Counted from the first letter of the stretch, positions 35,581 through 45,073 are shown. The stretch is DNA of 64,000 nt from Gudongella sp034004165 (GCA_034004165.1 JAVEXI010000004.1:1-64000), one strand, 5' to 3'. Program-made: numbers and translations. Notes: generated by a model not told the origin, from the letters alone.

Positions 35581-37436
35581 TCATTTATATAAATTGAATT
35601 AACGTAAAGCCAGTAATTGACAGTATCCTTTCTCTTATCTATTGATATCTCAACCGTATTAAATACTATCAGGACTAATATATTGTCATCTTCAATTAAA
35701 TAGCTTACTTCTTCAACTCCAACTTCTCTAGCTTCATAGCCTACTGCAGGATATTTCTCCATGACATCATCCAGATACTCTTTCATACTTTCATCGACTA
35801 TTATATTTTCATTTAGACTTATTGTAATTGATGGTATCCTTTCATAGCCAGGTTCCATAATCCAGTTTACTTCGTATAATCCTCTCTCGCCCATAAAGCT
35901 ATTAGAATCGGTTCTCTTACCTGAATAATCTGGCAAATTGAACGACCATTGATAATCACTTATATCGATAACAGTAGGCTTAAGTGTGAGGGTGATTGTC
36001 GCATAATCAGATTGCTGTACGTAATCATTCTGACCACTCCAAATCTGGTCAAATCCCATTTTTAACCTAAAGTTATCATATTCATTTAGGTTTTTATCGA
36101 ACCATTTCGGCAACTGGTAATCTTCCTGATACCCTAGGAAAGAAACCGCCTCGGTAATTCCGATTCTTACATCTTTGTCCAGACTTTCACTGCCGGGAAT
36201 TATTTCCCCATCAACTAACATTCCAGCATTTGTTAAGAGTCTTTCCAACCTGGAAGTCTGGCTTCTAGCGGGGAGACTATGGTAACCTATAACTGGCAAA
36301 ATAGATACTGTCGCTGCAAATGCAACCAGCAAATATATTAGCACATACGCACTTCTTTTTTTTACTAAGATAGCTATCATCGAAATTACAGCTATCACCC
36401 AGATTATTGAAAAAAAGTACTCTGTTGTTTGGAGTCCATACTTGCTTAACTGTTCGATCAAAGCCCAAGCTTCGAAAGCCAGGATAACCAATGCCGCGAC
36501 AGGATACGATTTTCGATAAAATTTAGCCAGTCCATTGTCGTGCTCTGAAACCATTATATGCAGCCATATTCCAACAATAGCATAGCTTATAGCAATTCCA
36601 GAGAGTCTAATAAAGTTTGAACCAATGCCTTCAAATACTGTTTTTAATGACCATAGCAAAAATACTACTGTCAGAACCATAATTATTGGAATCATTATAT
36701 AAGAGAACAATACCACCAGAAATTTTGACTGGGTTTCTGCTGCAGCTCTCTTCTCATCTTCTTCACGTCGAGTAAAATCAGGAAAGAATCCTGCAAATAT
36801 TGTAAAAGTGATAAAGCCAACTACTGTCCCCAGATACTGATAGACCTTATAGCTCATATCGTTATACAGAAGCACCTGAATTGCGCCAGTTATAGTAGAT
36901 ATTCCTATCATCATAACACCGCCGTATATGGCAGCGACTACGAAAGCTTTTTGGAACATAAATATTGATTTCCCAACATCAGGCTTCTTTATAGGCAATC
37001 CAGAAAAAATTACGAAAGCTATAGTAGTTATGAGATAAAGCACCACCATTCTCGACTGGGCAATGGACTTCAGCCAAGTGTACTTTGTGTAATCATCAGG
37101 CCCTGGAACTCGTCCTCCGGTAAAATATAGCAGTACAAAAGTCAAAATGACTAAACCTACAGTCATGATATTTGCAATTCCAAACCATTTTTTGTCGTCA
37201 AATCTGGAATTGGTATATGTCACAGAAGTTATCCCAAAGATTGCTCCAAAGCCAAGAGCCCAATGCAGACAACTGAAAAGAAAATTATATGCCTCCTGTT
37301 CAGGCCAGTCTAAATAAATTCGCACCCATGCAACTATTGAAAACGCCAGAGCACTTATAATCGCTGCAGGAAAAGTCTTCATAGATTCCATAGCGCTCTT
37401 TGTTACTTTGGTAATGGATCTGGTAAACGCGTTCAT
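35574..37436 (-). CDS. DUF4153-like polytopic membrane protein
   Basis: 620 residues: about 12 hydrophobic helices in the first 400 residues, then a 220-residue extracytoplasmic region with strand-like sequence (YATITLTLKPTVIDISDYQWSF). The opening (MNAFTRSITKVTKSAMESMKT) and helix pattern fit the DUF4153 family, whose function is unknown. GGGGGAAT lies upstream of the ATG. It follows the SLH protease gene on the same strand by 53 nt and may be cotranscribed. Confidence 0.75.
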   Translation of the reverse strand: MNAFTRSITKVTKSAMESMKTFPAAIISALAFSIVAWVRIYLDWPEQEAYNFLFSCLHWALGFGAIFGITSVTYTNSRFDDKKWFGIANIMTVGLVILTFVLLYFTGGRVPGPDDYTKYTWLKSIAQSRMVVLYLITTIAFVIFSGLPIKKPDVGKSIFMFQKAFVVAAIYGGVMMIGISTITGAIQVLLYNDMSYKVYQYLGTVVGFITFTIFAGFFPDFTRREEDEKRAAAETQSKFLVVLFSYIMIPIIMVLTVVFLLWSLKTVFEGIGSNFIRLSGIAISYAIVGIWLHIMVSEHDNGLAKFYRKSYPVAALVILAFEAWALIEQLSKYGLQTTEYFFSIIWVIAVISMIAILVKKRSAYVLIYLLVAFAATVSILPVIGYHSLPARSQTSRLERLLTNAGMLVDGEIIPGSESLDKDVRIGITEAVSFLGYQEDYQLPKWFDKNLNEYDNFRLKMGFDQIWSGQNDYVQQSDYATITLTLKPTVIDISDYQWSFNLPDYSGKRTDSNSFMGERGLYEVNWIMEPGYERIPSITISLNENIIVDESMKEYLDDVMEKYPAVGYEAREVGVEEVSYLIEDDNILVLIVFNTVEISIDKRKDTVNYWLYVNSIYINEK

Positions 37437-37489
37437 AGCTATTCCCCCATATACGTTTTATCGTTAAGTAAGTATAAAAGCTGTCTATC

Positions 37490-39436
37490 TTACATAGAAT
37501 GCGATCCATACCATGAATAAAATTGATTTGAAAAGTTAAATACTTCAATCAACGGATACCATACATACCAATAACCAGAATCTTTGTCATAGGTTATTAC
37601 ATCTTCAAAAATATAATTCTCGCTAAAATAAACTGGATTTTCATCATACATTCCGGAGTATACAATTACTAAGTCTATATCTGTTCCAATAATTTCCTCA
37701 TAATAGATTGCATTATTTTTTACAGCCTTGGCGATACTCCCCAACCCACGCTCTTCCAGAGACAAAAACTTGTCAAAATTTTTTTCAGTTAAATATGCAT
37801 AAATACTGGTTACAGTGCCATCTGGAGATTTTATGACATCATATCCTGCAAAATCAATTGAACTTCCATTTACATATATATACGGCATATTGTCATATAA
37901 GTGATCAATAATTTCATATGTTGTGAGTCCAGTAGAAATACCCACATAATTTGAGTAGCTATACTCCGAGATTATGGTGCCTGTAACTGCAGCAACGGCA
38001 TAGTATACCTTAGTGCCTGGTTTGTATCCAGTTATTTCTATAGAATAATCAGAAAACCATTTCCACTTATTTATTCCCTTGGAATCTACTACAGCTTCCC
38101 AAGTAGTACCAAAATCAGTGGATTCATAGACTATAAAATAATCAGCCCGCATATTATCCCATGCTAGAAGCACAGTCTCATCTTCACTAATAATAGCGAG
38201 TACGTTTTCTGGTGAATCAGCCCGGCTATCCACTTCATCATTAAATTGTTTTAAAGTCAGCCTTTTATCTTTCGATAATTCTTTTAAGCTATTCACTGGT
38301 ATTGCAAATCCTAGATTATCTCCATTATCTATTCGAGCAAATATTATTCCAATGACTTCACCGTACTCATTTAAAAGAGCACCACCACTATTCCCGTGAT
38401 TAACTGCAGCTGTAATTTGTATCATATCGCTCCTGACAGCACTCACCAGACCATCAGAAAGGGTATTAGTTAAACCTGCAGGGCTGCCAATTGCGTAAAC
38501 CTTCTGTCCTCTTTGTACAAAATCTGAATCTCCCAAATTAAGGGCTGGTGTAATGGAATCGGATACCATAAGGACAGCAATATCCTGTTCTTTATCATAG
38601 CCTAAAACTGTAACCCCGCCTGTGTACACAGATCCATCATCATATTCCATTGTTATAGATTTGGCATTCTCGATAACGTGATAATTCGTGACAACTCGCC
38701 CTTTCTCGTAGAAAAAGCCACTTCCCATAGTATAATCGTTGTCGTTATGCTGAACGAATAATTGAACTACACTATCTGACAACATCCCTATCTCTTCTGC
38801 AGTCTTCTTTTTATTATCTCCTATAGCGGGAGGTAAAGTTGCATTCTTTGTAAACTGTCTGTATGTCCTCAGAGTCAGAGCGATTGCTTCTTCCCTCGTT
38901 GTATAGTTCTTAGGGTCAAATATGTTGCTCCCTTTCCCCTTAATAACTCCGTTTGCACTCATAAAAGCAACTTCTTCTGCAGCCCAAGTGCTTATGGAAT
39001 TATTATCTGCAAATCCAAGTTTAAAGCCGCTGCTTTGAGTTGATGGATATACAGATTTTATGGTTCTATAAAACATAACAGCTATCTCTTCTCGGGTAAT
39101 TAACTGTGCTGGCTTAAAATTACCGCCTGGAAAACCTTTAACTATACCAAGTTTACTTGCTTTTAGGATTTCAGGATTGGTTGTATCTAAAAACGTATTA
39201 TTTGAATCAGGAAGTGCAATTTTGCCGGACATTGTTTCATAGAGATTAATTATCATCTCTGCAAACTCTTCTCTTGTTATGTCATCTTGGTAGTTACTAA
39301 GTAGTTCAGGTGTTGTAAGCCCAAGTTGGATGGCTGATTCTATTTCACTCTCAGCCCACTGGCTTGGTGAGGCTATTCCAATAACTGGGCTCATAAAAAC
39401 AATAATAGCTACAAATAACGCAATATATCTTTTCAT
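37490..39436 (-). CDS. S-layer-anchored trypsin-like serine protease (3 SLH + HtrA-type domain)
   Basis: 648 residues with a signal peptide (MKRYIALFVAIIVFMSPVIG), three SLH modules (about 25-190) that bind secondary cell-wall polymer, then a trypsin/HtrA-like protease domain (about 215-390) with the triad His (TNYHVIEN), Asp (QDIAVLMV) and Ser (VNHGNSGGALL). A fibronectin-like and a terminal beta domain follow. No PDZ domain is seen. The ATG at 39436 has GGAAGGTGG upstream; an upstream in-frame start at 39481 is less likely. It acts on the cell surface; the substrate is unknown. Confidence 0.88.
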   Translation of the reverse strand: MKRYIALFVAIIVFMSPVIGIASPSQWAESEIESAIQLGLTTPELLSNYQDDITREEFAEMIINLYETMSGKIALPDSNNTFLDTTNPEILKASKLGIVKGFPGGNFKPAQLITREEIAVMFYRTIKSVYPSTQSSGFKLGFADNNSISTWAAEEVAFMSANGVIKGKGSNIFDPKNYTTREEAIALTLRTYRQFTKNATLPPAIGDNKKKTAEEIGMLSDSVVQLFVQHNDNDYTMGSGFFYEKGRVVTNYHVIENAKSITMEYDDGSVYTGGVTVLGYDKEQDIAVLMVSDSITPALNLGDSDFVQRGQKVYAIGSPAGLTNTLSDGLVSAVRSDMIQITAAVNHGNSGGALLNEYGEVIGIIFARIDNGDNLGFAIPVNSLKELSKDKRLTLKQFNDEVDSRADSPENVLAIISEDETVLLAWDNMRADYFIVYESTDFGTTWEAVVDSKGINKWKWFSDYSIEITGYKPGTKVYYAVAAVTGTIISEYSYSNYVGISTGLTTYEIIDHLYDNMPYIYVNGSSIDFAGYDVIKSPDGTVTSIYAYLTEKNFDKFLSLEERGLGSIAKAVKNNAIYYEEIIGTDIDLVIVYSGMYDENPVYFSENYIFEDVITYDKDSGYWYVWYPLIEVFNFSNQFYSWYGSHSM

Positions 39437-39483
39437 TATGCCACCTTCCATTCTGTGTGCTTCTGCTATTTTTATACCCAAAA

Positions 39484-39942
39484 TTATATGACTCTTCCTT
39501 TTTTGCCTGCATCTGCATCCAAAAGAGAACCGACTGCTACTCCTATTACTAGCCCAATGGGTACTCCTACTCCAACATTACTGAATACCATCAGACCAAT
39601 TATTGCACCAACAATCATTCCAATGGACAAAAACATATTCATATATTGACCTTTTTGTACCAGTTTATGCTCTCTAATCAAATGAGCTGTAAGTTCAGTC
39701 CTTATATTTATATGATTCTTTAGGTCTTTCTTATCCAACATTCCTTCCTTTGACTCGAGACTCATGAAATATTCGTCAAGGTGATTCAAAAATTCATTGC
39801 ATATTTCACAATAGCTACTAAAAGAATCCAGCCTTACTGTAATTCTTTCAAAAGTGTATAAATCAAGCCTTTTTATATCTCTCGTTGTCATTCTTGATGC
39901 CAAATTTCTTATTCTTAAAATTACTGAATCAGCCTTATTCAT
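39484..39942 (-). CDS. Hypothetical membrane protein
   Basis: About 152 residues, unrecognised. A charged, helical N-terminal half (SRMTTRDIKRLDLYTFERI) is followed by two hydrophobic glycine-rich helices (MFLSIGMIVGAIIGLMVF and GVPIGLVIGVAVGSLL) and a short basic tail. The N-terminal half contains EICNEFLNHLDEYF and a dicysteine-poor linker. ATG at 39942 with GGAGG upstream. The SLH protease gene follows on the same strand after 47 nt, so they could form an operon. Confidence 0.7.
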   Translation of the reverse strand: MNKADSVILRIRNLASRMTTRDIKRLDLYTFERITVRLDSFSSYCEICNEFLNHLDEYFMSLESKEGMLDKKDLKNHINIRTELTAHLIREHKLVQKGQYMNMFLSIGMIVGAIIGLMVFSNVGVGVPIGLVIGVAVGSLLDADAGKKGRVI

Positions 39943-40078
39943 GATAACCTCCATAACTTGTTAACATTTATCTCTACAATAATTATAGCATTATTTCATA
40001 CATTAAACGAGTATATCAAATTTACAAAGAGACTGGGTATATATAGCCCAAGCAAATAAATTTATATGGAGGTGCCCA

Positions 40079-40786
40079 ATGAAAATATTTATTAAAGGGA
40101 TTGGGCTTTTATTGGTTCTTATGCTACTGTTGACAGGCTGTAGTTCGCCTAAGACAGAAGAATCCCCCGCTGTGGTTGAAACTCCCGCAGAAAGTCCTGC
40201 AGAGGTTTTACCTGAAATTCCAAAGGAATCAGGAAATGCCCAAAAATCAGATCTTGAGGGAAGACTGACTAAAGAATTCTTTTCTATCGTGGAAGGTAAT
40301 AGTTATACTATGCAATACACAATAATCAGCGATGTAGGCGGTGAAGAACAAGAAGCTCGTATTAATTTTACTATGGATGGAGACAACTATGCAATGAGAT
40401 TCGAATCAGATGAAGGCAGTTCAGATACAATAGTAAAAGATGGTGTCATGTATATGGTTGTACATGATGAAAGAATGGTAATAGAATTTCCAGCTATGGA
40501 CATCCAATTCAGTGAGGATAATTTATCTGACCCAATGGATGTCGATCCTGATGAACTAGTATTTGTGACAAGCGGTAAAACTGAATTTGCGGGAAAAATG
40601 ATGGATTATGAGGAATATACAGGTTTTGATACTACTGTAAGATATTTCTTTGATGGCAAAAGACTTGCTGGTTTTGAATCATTATATGACGATGATAGAA
40701 GTATTGTTATAGTCGATAAATTTGAAAATGGTGTAGACTCATCAATGTTCGAAATTCCTTCAGATTATCAGATTATGAACCCATAG
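40079..40786 (+). CDS. Secreted lipoprotein, LppX/LolA-like fold suspected
   Basis: 235 residues. N-terminal lipobox LLLTGC (Cys at about 21) after a hydrophobic signal, then a Pro/Glu-rich linker and a soluble domain of beta strands (YTMQYTIISD, EARINFTMDGDNYAMRF, VRYFFDGKRLAGF). That pattern resembles the half-barrel of LolA/LppX lipoproteins, but I cannot confirm it. GGAGGTG lies upstream of the ATG. Single gene with a bidirectional terminator. Confidence 0.8.
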   Translation: MKIFIKGIGLLLVLMLLLTGCSSPKTEESPAVVETPAESPAEVLPEIPKESGNAQKSDLEGRLTKEFFSIVEGNSYTMQYTIISDVGGEEQEARINFTMDGDNYAMRFESDEGSSDTIVKDGVMYMVVHDERMVIEFPAMDIQFSEDNLSDPMDVDPDELVFVTSGKTEFAGKMMDYEEYTGFDTTVRYFFDGKRLAGFESLYDDDRSIVIVDKFENGVDSSMFEIPSDYQIMNP

Positions 40787-40799
40787 AATTTCCCAATAA

Positions 40800-40836
40800 A
40801 AAAAAGAATCTGCAAGATAACCGCAGATTCTTTTTT
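40800..40836. terminator. Bidirectional terminator after the lipoprotein gene
   Basis: AAAAAAGAATCTGC (40800-40813), 9-nt loop, GCAGATTCTTTTTT (40823-40836). It overlaps the stop of the convergent deacylase gene. Confidence 0.85.
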
Positions 40837-41779
40837 ATTTTGCCCAGTCTATAACCTCTGGACGCCTTAGCTGTTGGTGTTTAAATACAGGGACTCCAAG
40901 AATTTTGCCCAACTCTCTTAATCGGTCTTTATATACACCTTTTAGGCCGTCATGCATGGCAATTCCTCTTATACCGCCTTTAATTGAATTTACACATAAC
41001 AACAGCTTATCGAGCCCTGTCTGTTCCTCATACTTTCCGCTAACTAACCACTGATTGGGTATTATGTGAGATATTCCATATGATTTTCCTTCCCACGTAT
41101 CAAATAAAACAGAAGAAAAAGCCCTGTCAAAGTGAGTACCACCAGCACATAGTACATTTACAAGCTCTAAATTATCGTTATTAAATACGTCAATTAGCGC
41201 CTTAGAAATAACTATTGCAGCAATGGGATCATTCCAGCTTTCTATGATACTCCCTATCTCAATATCCATGATGGGGGCTGAGTACTGAGTAATAAGCTCT
41301 GGCCCACCGTTTCCATACATCATCCCTGACCAGTGTGTAGCCTCTGTAGTAACGAAGTAATCTTCAAGCCCCTCATTTTTACGGTGCTTTTCGAGGGACA
41401 AGAGGAGATTATGCATATATCGCGGATCTGCAGCACCAAAATTTCCACTTTCTACATCACCAGTCGTATGAACAGTAAATATTTTTTCAGGAGCGTTGCC
41501 TCCCTCGTGCCAGGTGACAAGCCCTGCTACGTCTGCATCTTCAAAATAGCTATTCATATATGGAAGGTATCTGTTGTAATCATGACAAACAACCTTTTTT
41601 GTCCTAACAAAAATAAATTCATCCCCTGATTCATTACAATACTCAAGTACAGGATATTCATCAATCATCAAATCAAGTTCTTTTAGTTCCACTAACTTTT
41701 TTAACTGTGTGAATACTGGCAATGCCACATGATCAATACCATCTTCTACAGCCATATAATATACTGCTTTTTTTCCCAT
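40835..41779 (-). CDS. dtdA: D-aminoacyl-tRNA deacylase of the archaeal/plant DTD2 (DtdA) type
   Basis: 314 residues. The conserved blocks of the DTD2 family are present: EKIFTVHTTGDVESGNFGAAD, EDYFVTTEATHWSGMMYGNGG (metal-binding TEATH), APIMDIEIGSIIESWNDP and LVNVLCAGGTHFD. The enzyme would remove D-amino acids from tRNA to keep proteins L-only. The family is known mainly from archaea and plants, while bacteria usually have the unrelated DTD1, so gene transfer is likely. Cys/His metal ligands look intact. Single gene, minus strand, ending at the shared terminator. Confidence 0.85.
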   Translation of the reverse strand: MGKKAVYYMAVEDGIDHVALPVFTQLKKLVELKELDLMIDEYPVLEYCNESGDEFIFVRTKKVVCHDYNRYLPYMNSYFEDADVAGLVTWHEGGNAPEKIFTVHTTGDVESGNFGAADPRYMHNLLLSLEKHRKNEGLEDYFVTTEATHWSGMMYGNGGPELITQYSAPIMDIEIGSIIESWNDPIAAIVISKALIDVFNNDNLELVNVLCAGGTHFDRAFSSVLFDTWEGKSYGISHIIPNQWLVSGKYEEQTGLDKLLLCVNSIKGGIRGIAMHDGLKGVYKDRLRELGKILGVPVFKHQQLRRPEVIDWAK

Positions 41780-41829
41780 TTTCTCAACTCCATTTTATGG
41801 TTCAATTTGTGTTTTTATTATGCCATAAA

Positions 41830-42966
41830 CTACTCCAACTGTTTTTTGTGTTTCTCTTTTTTTGCCTGATACATATTCGAATCTGCGATACCCAGCAATT
41901 CATTAATATTGTTGGAGTCATCAGGGTATTTGGAAAATCCAGTGCTCAGTCCTAAAAAACTAATACCTGATGGATTATTTAAAAATTCCATATTCTCGAA
42001 ATTGAAGCAGGTATCCTGACACATTCCACCAGATTTCAGTATTACAAATTCATCGCCTGAAATTCTGTATAGCCTGTCCTCTTCATCAAGAAACATCCTC
42101 GCAGAATTGGAGAATGCTACGAGATAATCATCCCCTATATTATGTCCATAAGTATCGTTGATGGTTTTAAAGTTGTCCAAATCAAGAAATATCAAGCAGA
42201 AAGGCATCCCTTTTTCCATTCTTAATGCTGCATCCTCTAGCATAGCCTCTCTGTTTTTTAGTCTTGTAAGTGGGTCTGTTTTAGATTTAATTCCTAGTAT
42301 CTCAACTGAGGCACTTGCATCAACAAAAGAATATGTTAGTCTGAATGTCAGGATAAAGCACAATCCGATAAGCAAAAATATCAAGCTTTCAAGAAATACT
42401 GTTGTACCGCTTTCAAATACGTGTTTTTCCGCATATAAAAGAACTACGACAGCAGCAGTCAATGCGAGGATTTCATTAAGGGCTCCGTGCTTTATATTCC
42501 TAATAGTGAAAATCAGTTTTTGCCTCATAAATTTAATGATAATAGGAAGAGAAATTATATATAAAAATGTCTGAATCCCAACAGTCCAGTAAGAATAGTA
42601 CATATTGTAGAATATATAAGCCAGTCTTATAGATATGGCATTTAGAATTAAAGAATATATCCAGAAGATATTGAAGACCACAAAAAGTTGTCTAAATGGC
42701 TGTTTAGAAAGAAAATATGCTGGAAGGACGTATATAAATCCAATTAGTGTGAGATGCCTGCAATTTGCATTTAAATGTGTTATTATCTCTTGGGGGAAAA
42801 GTGACCAGCTTAACGTAAAAATTACAGCAGTAAATAAGGTCAGATAAAACCAGTTTGCAAAATCTGACCTCTTCTTTCCAGTACAAGACAAAGTTGCAAA
42901 TACATTGATATAAAGCATCTCTAAAACTAACACAATATTAGCAAGTATCAATATATACAGCTCCAT
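41830..42966 (-). CDS. Membrane-bound GGDEF diguanylate cyclase
   Basis: 378 residues. About 7 N-terminal membrane helices (1-215) followed by a GGDEF domain (about 225-378). Motifs: FLDLDNFKTINDTYGHNIGDDYL (metal/GTP site) and YRISGDEFVIL, where the first G of GGDEF is S, which active enzymes tolerate. C-terminal NMYQAKKEKHK is typical. It makes c-di-GMP in response to an unidentified membrane signal. Stands alone; the ATG start is assumed with no clear strong ribosome binding site. Confidence 0.88.
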   Translation of the reverse strand: MELYILILANIVLVLEMLYINVFATLSCTGKKRSDFANWFYLTLFTAVIFTLSWSLFPQEIITHLNANCRHLTLIGFIYVLPAYFLSKQPFRQLFVVFNIFWIYSLILNAISIRLAYIFYNMYYSYWTVGIQTFLYIISLPIIIKFMRQKLIFTIRNIKHGALNEILALTAAVVVLLYAEKHVFESGTTVFLESLIFLLIGLCFILTFRLTYSFVDASASVEILGIKSKTDPLTRLKNREAMLEDAALRMEKGMPFCLIFLDLDNFKTINDTYGHNIGDDYLVAFSNSARMFLDEEDRLYRISGDEFVILKSGGMCQDTCFNFENMEFLNNPSGISFLGLSTGFSKYPDDSNNINELLGIADSNMYQAKKEKHKKQLE

Positions 42967-43040
42967 TCATCATTTTGTGTAATACGTTAGTTACTAATAG
43001 TTTACCCACTTATTAGTTGCTGTAAATACTCCCTTCAAAA

Positions 43041-43934
43041 TTATTTATCGGCTGTTTTTAAAAAATTATTAGCCTGAGATACCATCATTCCAACTAACAT
43101 AAGTCCTGCGCCCATATAACCCTTAAAGGGCATCCTTTCACCAAGTATAAGCGCTCCGCCAATAGCAGCAAAAACTGCTTCCATGCTTAGAGCAATGGCA
43201 GCATGTGATGTCTTAGCATTCTTTTGGGCTACTGCCTGTATAGTGTAAGCTACACCCGCTGACATTACCCCACCATATAACAAAGGTATTGCTGCATCGA
43301 TTACTTGGCTCCAGACTATTCTTTCAAAGATTAGGGCAGCAGAAATACTCCAGAACCCTGTAACGGTAAATTGGATTATTGAAAATTTAATTGGATTCAG
43401 TTTTTTTGAAACAATGCCCAGGGTAATTATATGAAGTGCCCAGAAAAAAGCACCAATCAATTGCAGTAAATCTCCAAACTGTATAGTTAAGTTTTCATTA
43501 ATACTAAGCATATAAAGGCCTGTAGAAGCAATTACGGCTCCAAACCAGACATATAAGTCAGTCTTCTGTTTTAAAAAGAGACCCATTATCGGCACCAGTA
43601 TAATGTACAAACTTGTTATAAAACCAGCTTTACCAGCTGTTGTATATTTTAGGCCAATCTGTTGGAATGTTGCTGCTATAAAAAGTACTGTACCCGCAAA
43701 GAAACCAGCTTTTAACAATGCTATAAAATCATCATCTGTTGCTGCATCTTCTTTTTTTGAACTAAGTATTTTTAAAGCAGGGAGCAAAGAAAACGCACCC
43801 AAAAAGAATCTTAAACCTGTATAGGTAAAAGGTTCAATATAGTCCATTCCCTTTCTTTGAGCTACAAATGCAAAACCCCAGATAGCAGCAGTCAGCAGTA
43901 GGAGCATACTGGCTTTCAACTCTTTATTCTTCAT
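43041..43934 (-). CDS. EamA-family (DMT) exporter, copy 2
   Basis: 297 residues, ten helices, two EamA repeats (AAIWGFAFVAQRKGMDYIEPF and GAFFWALHIITLG). Same superfamily as the genes at 34665 and 60457 but of different subtype. The start is preceded by AGGAGG. Substrate unknown. Monocistronic. Confidence 0.9.
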   Translation of the reverse strand: MKNKELKASMLLLLTAAIWGFAFVAQRKGMDYIEPFTYTGLRFFLGAFSLLPALKILSSKKEDAATDDDFIALLKAGFFAGTVLFIAATFQQIGLKYTTAGKAGFITSLYIILVPIMGLFLKQKTDLYVWFGAVIASTGLYMLSINENLTIQFGDLLQLIGAFFWALHIITLGIVSKKLNPIKFSIIQFTVTGFWSISAALIFERIVWSQVIDAAIPLLYGGVMSAGVAYTIQAVAQKNAKTSHAAIALSMEAVFAAIGGALILGERMPFKGYMGAGLMLVGMMVSQANNFLKTADK

Positions 43935-44027
43935 AAGTCCTCCTGATAAAGTGATTTGTTATAATAGTATACCACGTTTAAATTCATTTGTTCTATCTAT
44001 TATACAGGATTCTTGTAATCATACCAA

Positions 44028-44057
44028 AAAGAGCGATAGCTGACGCAATCGCTCTTT
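44028..44057 (-). terminator. Terminator of the SLH gene at 44079
   Basis: AAAGAGCGAT (44028-44037), loop of 10, ATCGCTCTTT (44048-44057), followed by T5 on the minus strand. Confidence 0.85.
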
Positions 44058-44078
44058 ACTCATATCGTATGTTTTCTA

Positions 44079-44885
44079 TTAATTGAATAGAGTATTATAT
44101 ACAACAAATGCAGCTTCAGCTCTATTTACGATTTTAAGTGGTTCAAATACGTCAATCGCTACACCTGCAAATACAGCCTCTGATTCTAACCATGCAACTT
44201 CACGCTCTGCCCATTGTGGTATCAGATCTTTATCTTCAAAGTTTGAAGCGCTTATATCAAATTCTGCCAGTTGTTCGCTAGTGACAACCTCTGCCTTTAC
44301 AGCAGCTCTCCCAGCTACAACTGCCATTTCCTGTCTGTTGATTTCCTGGTTTGGCTTAAATGTTCCATCTGGATAGCCTTCAAATAACCCGTTGTCAACT
44401 GCAGCCTGAACATATGGTGCAAACCAATCTGCTTCATCAACATCACTGAAGCCACCTTCATAATCTGCCAGTTCATATCCCAATGAAAGAACTGCTATTT
44501 TACAGAACTGTGCTCTAGTGAAATTTCCTTCAGGTGCGTAAATGCCTTCTGCCATTCCGTTTATAATTCCTTTTTCAGCCATAGCTTCGATAGCTACTCT
44601 AGCGTATTCAAAATCTTCAGTTATGTCAGTAAACTCAAGAACAACAGCCTCTTCAAGCTCCTCAGCTTCTGGTTCTTCAGCTTCTGGCTCTTCTGCCTCT
44701 GGTTCTTCTGCTTCTGGTTCTTCCGCTTCTAGCTCTTCTGCTTCTGGATCTTCCAAGATAACTGGATCTTCTACTCCTTCACCTTCAGTTGTTACAACAG
44801 GTTCTTCTTGGGCAAATACCATCTGTGAAAACAGCATAACAATTACTAACATAAGTACAGTCAGTTTCATACCAGTTTTTGTCAT
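44079..44885 (-). CDS. Three-SLH surface protein with an acidic EEPEA tandem repeat
   Basis: 268 residues. Signal peptide (MKLTVLMLVIVMLFSQMVFA), an acidic linker made of about six near-identical five-residue EEPEA units (residues 45-79), then three SLH modules that would bind the cell wall. There is no other domain, so it may be an anchor or S-layer-associated stabiliser. GGTGG lies upstream of the ATG, and a long structured leader precedes it (44916-44989). Its terminator is at 44028-44057. Confidence 0.9.
   Translation of the reverse strand: MTKTGMKLTVLMLVIVMLFSQMVFAQEEPVVTTEGEGVEDPVILEDPEAEELEAEEPEAEEPEAEEPEAEEPEAEELEEAVVLEFTDITEDFEYARVAIEAMAEKGIINGMAEGIYAPEGNFTRAQFCKIAVLSLGYELADYEGGFSDVDEADWFAPYVQAAVDNGLFEGYPDGTFKPNQEINRQEMAVVAGRAAVKAEVVTSEQLAEFDISASNFEDKDLIPQWAEREVAWLESEAVFAGVAIDVFEPLKIVNRAEAAFVVYNTLFN
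44649..44753. repeat. 15-bp tandem repeat coding EEPEA
   Basis: About seven 15-bp units coding EEPEA or close variants (DPEAE, ELEAE, EELEE at the ends). Units differ by one or two bases (e.g. TCTGGTTCTTCTGCT on the plus strand). A minisatellite likely to vary in copy number between strains. Confidence 0.85.
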
Positions 44886-44915
44886 TCTTACTCCACCTTT
44901 CTTTTTATGATTTAA

Positions 44916-44989
44916 TTTTGAGTGGAAACTAAAAACAAAAAGCAGTACCTCCTAAGGAAATACTGCATATTCTCCTTTCCAACTCAAAA
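44916..44989 (-). promoter_or_regulatory. Nested hairpin leader of the SLH gene
   Basis: In the minus-strand RNA a 13-14 bp outer stem (44976-44989 with 44916-44928, one bulge) encloses an 11-bp hairpin (44942-44966, loop UUA) that is followed by a U-rich run UUUUUGUUUUU (44931-44941). The inner hairpin has the form of an intrinsic terminator placed 46 nt upstream of the start codon, so it looks like an attenuator. No known class is recognised. Confidence 0.55.
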
Positions 44990-45073
44990 GTCAGTTAATT
45001 AACAATATTTTAACATATTGTCTCATCGATGTAAAGGAGTACATAGTTATATTTAATTAAGAAACAGCTTGAT

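Noticed and set aside
44890..44975. An 18-codon leader peptide crossing the nested hairpin
   Set aside because: Start and ribosome binding site are only 3 nt apart and no run of one amino acid codon is seen, so I did not annotate it as a gene.
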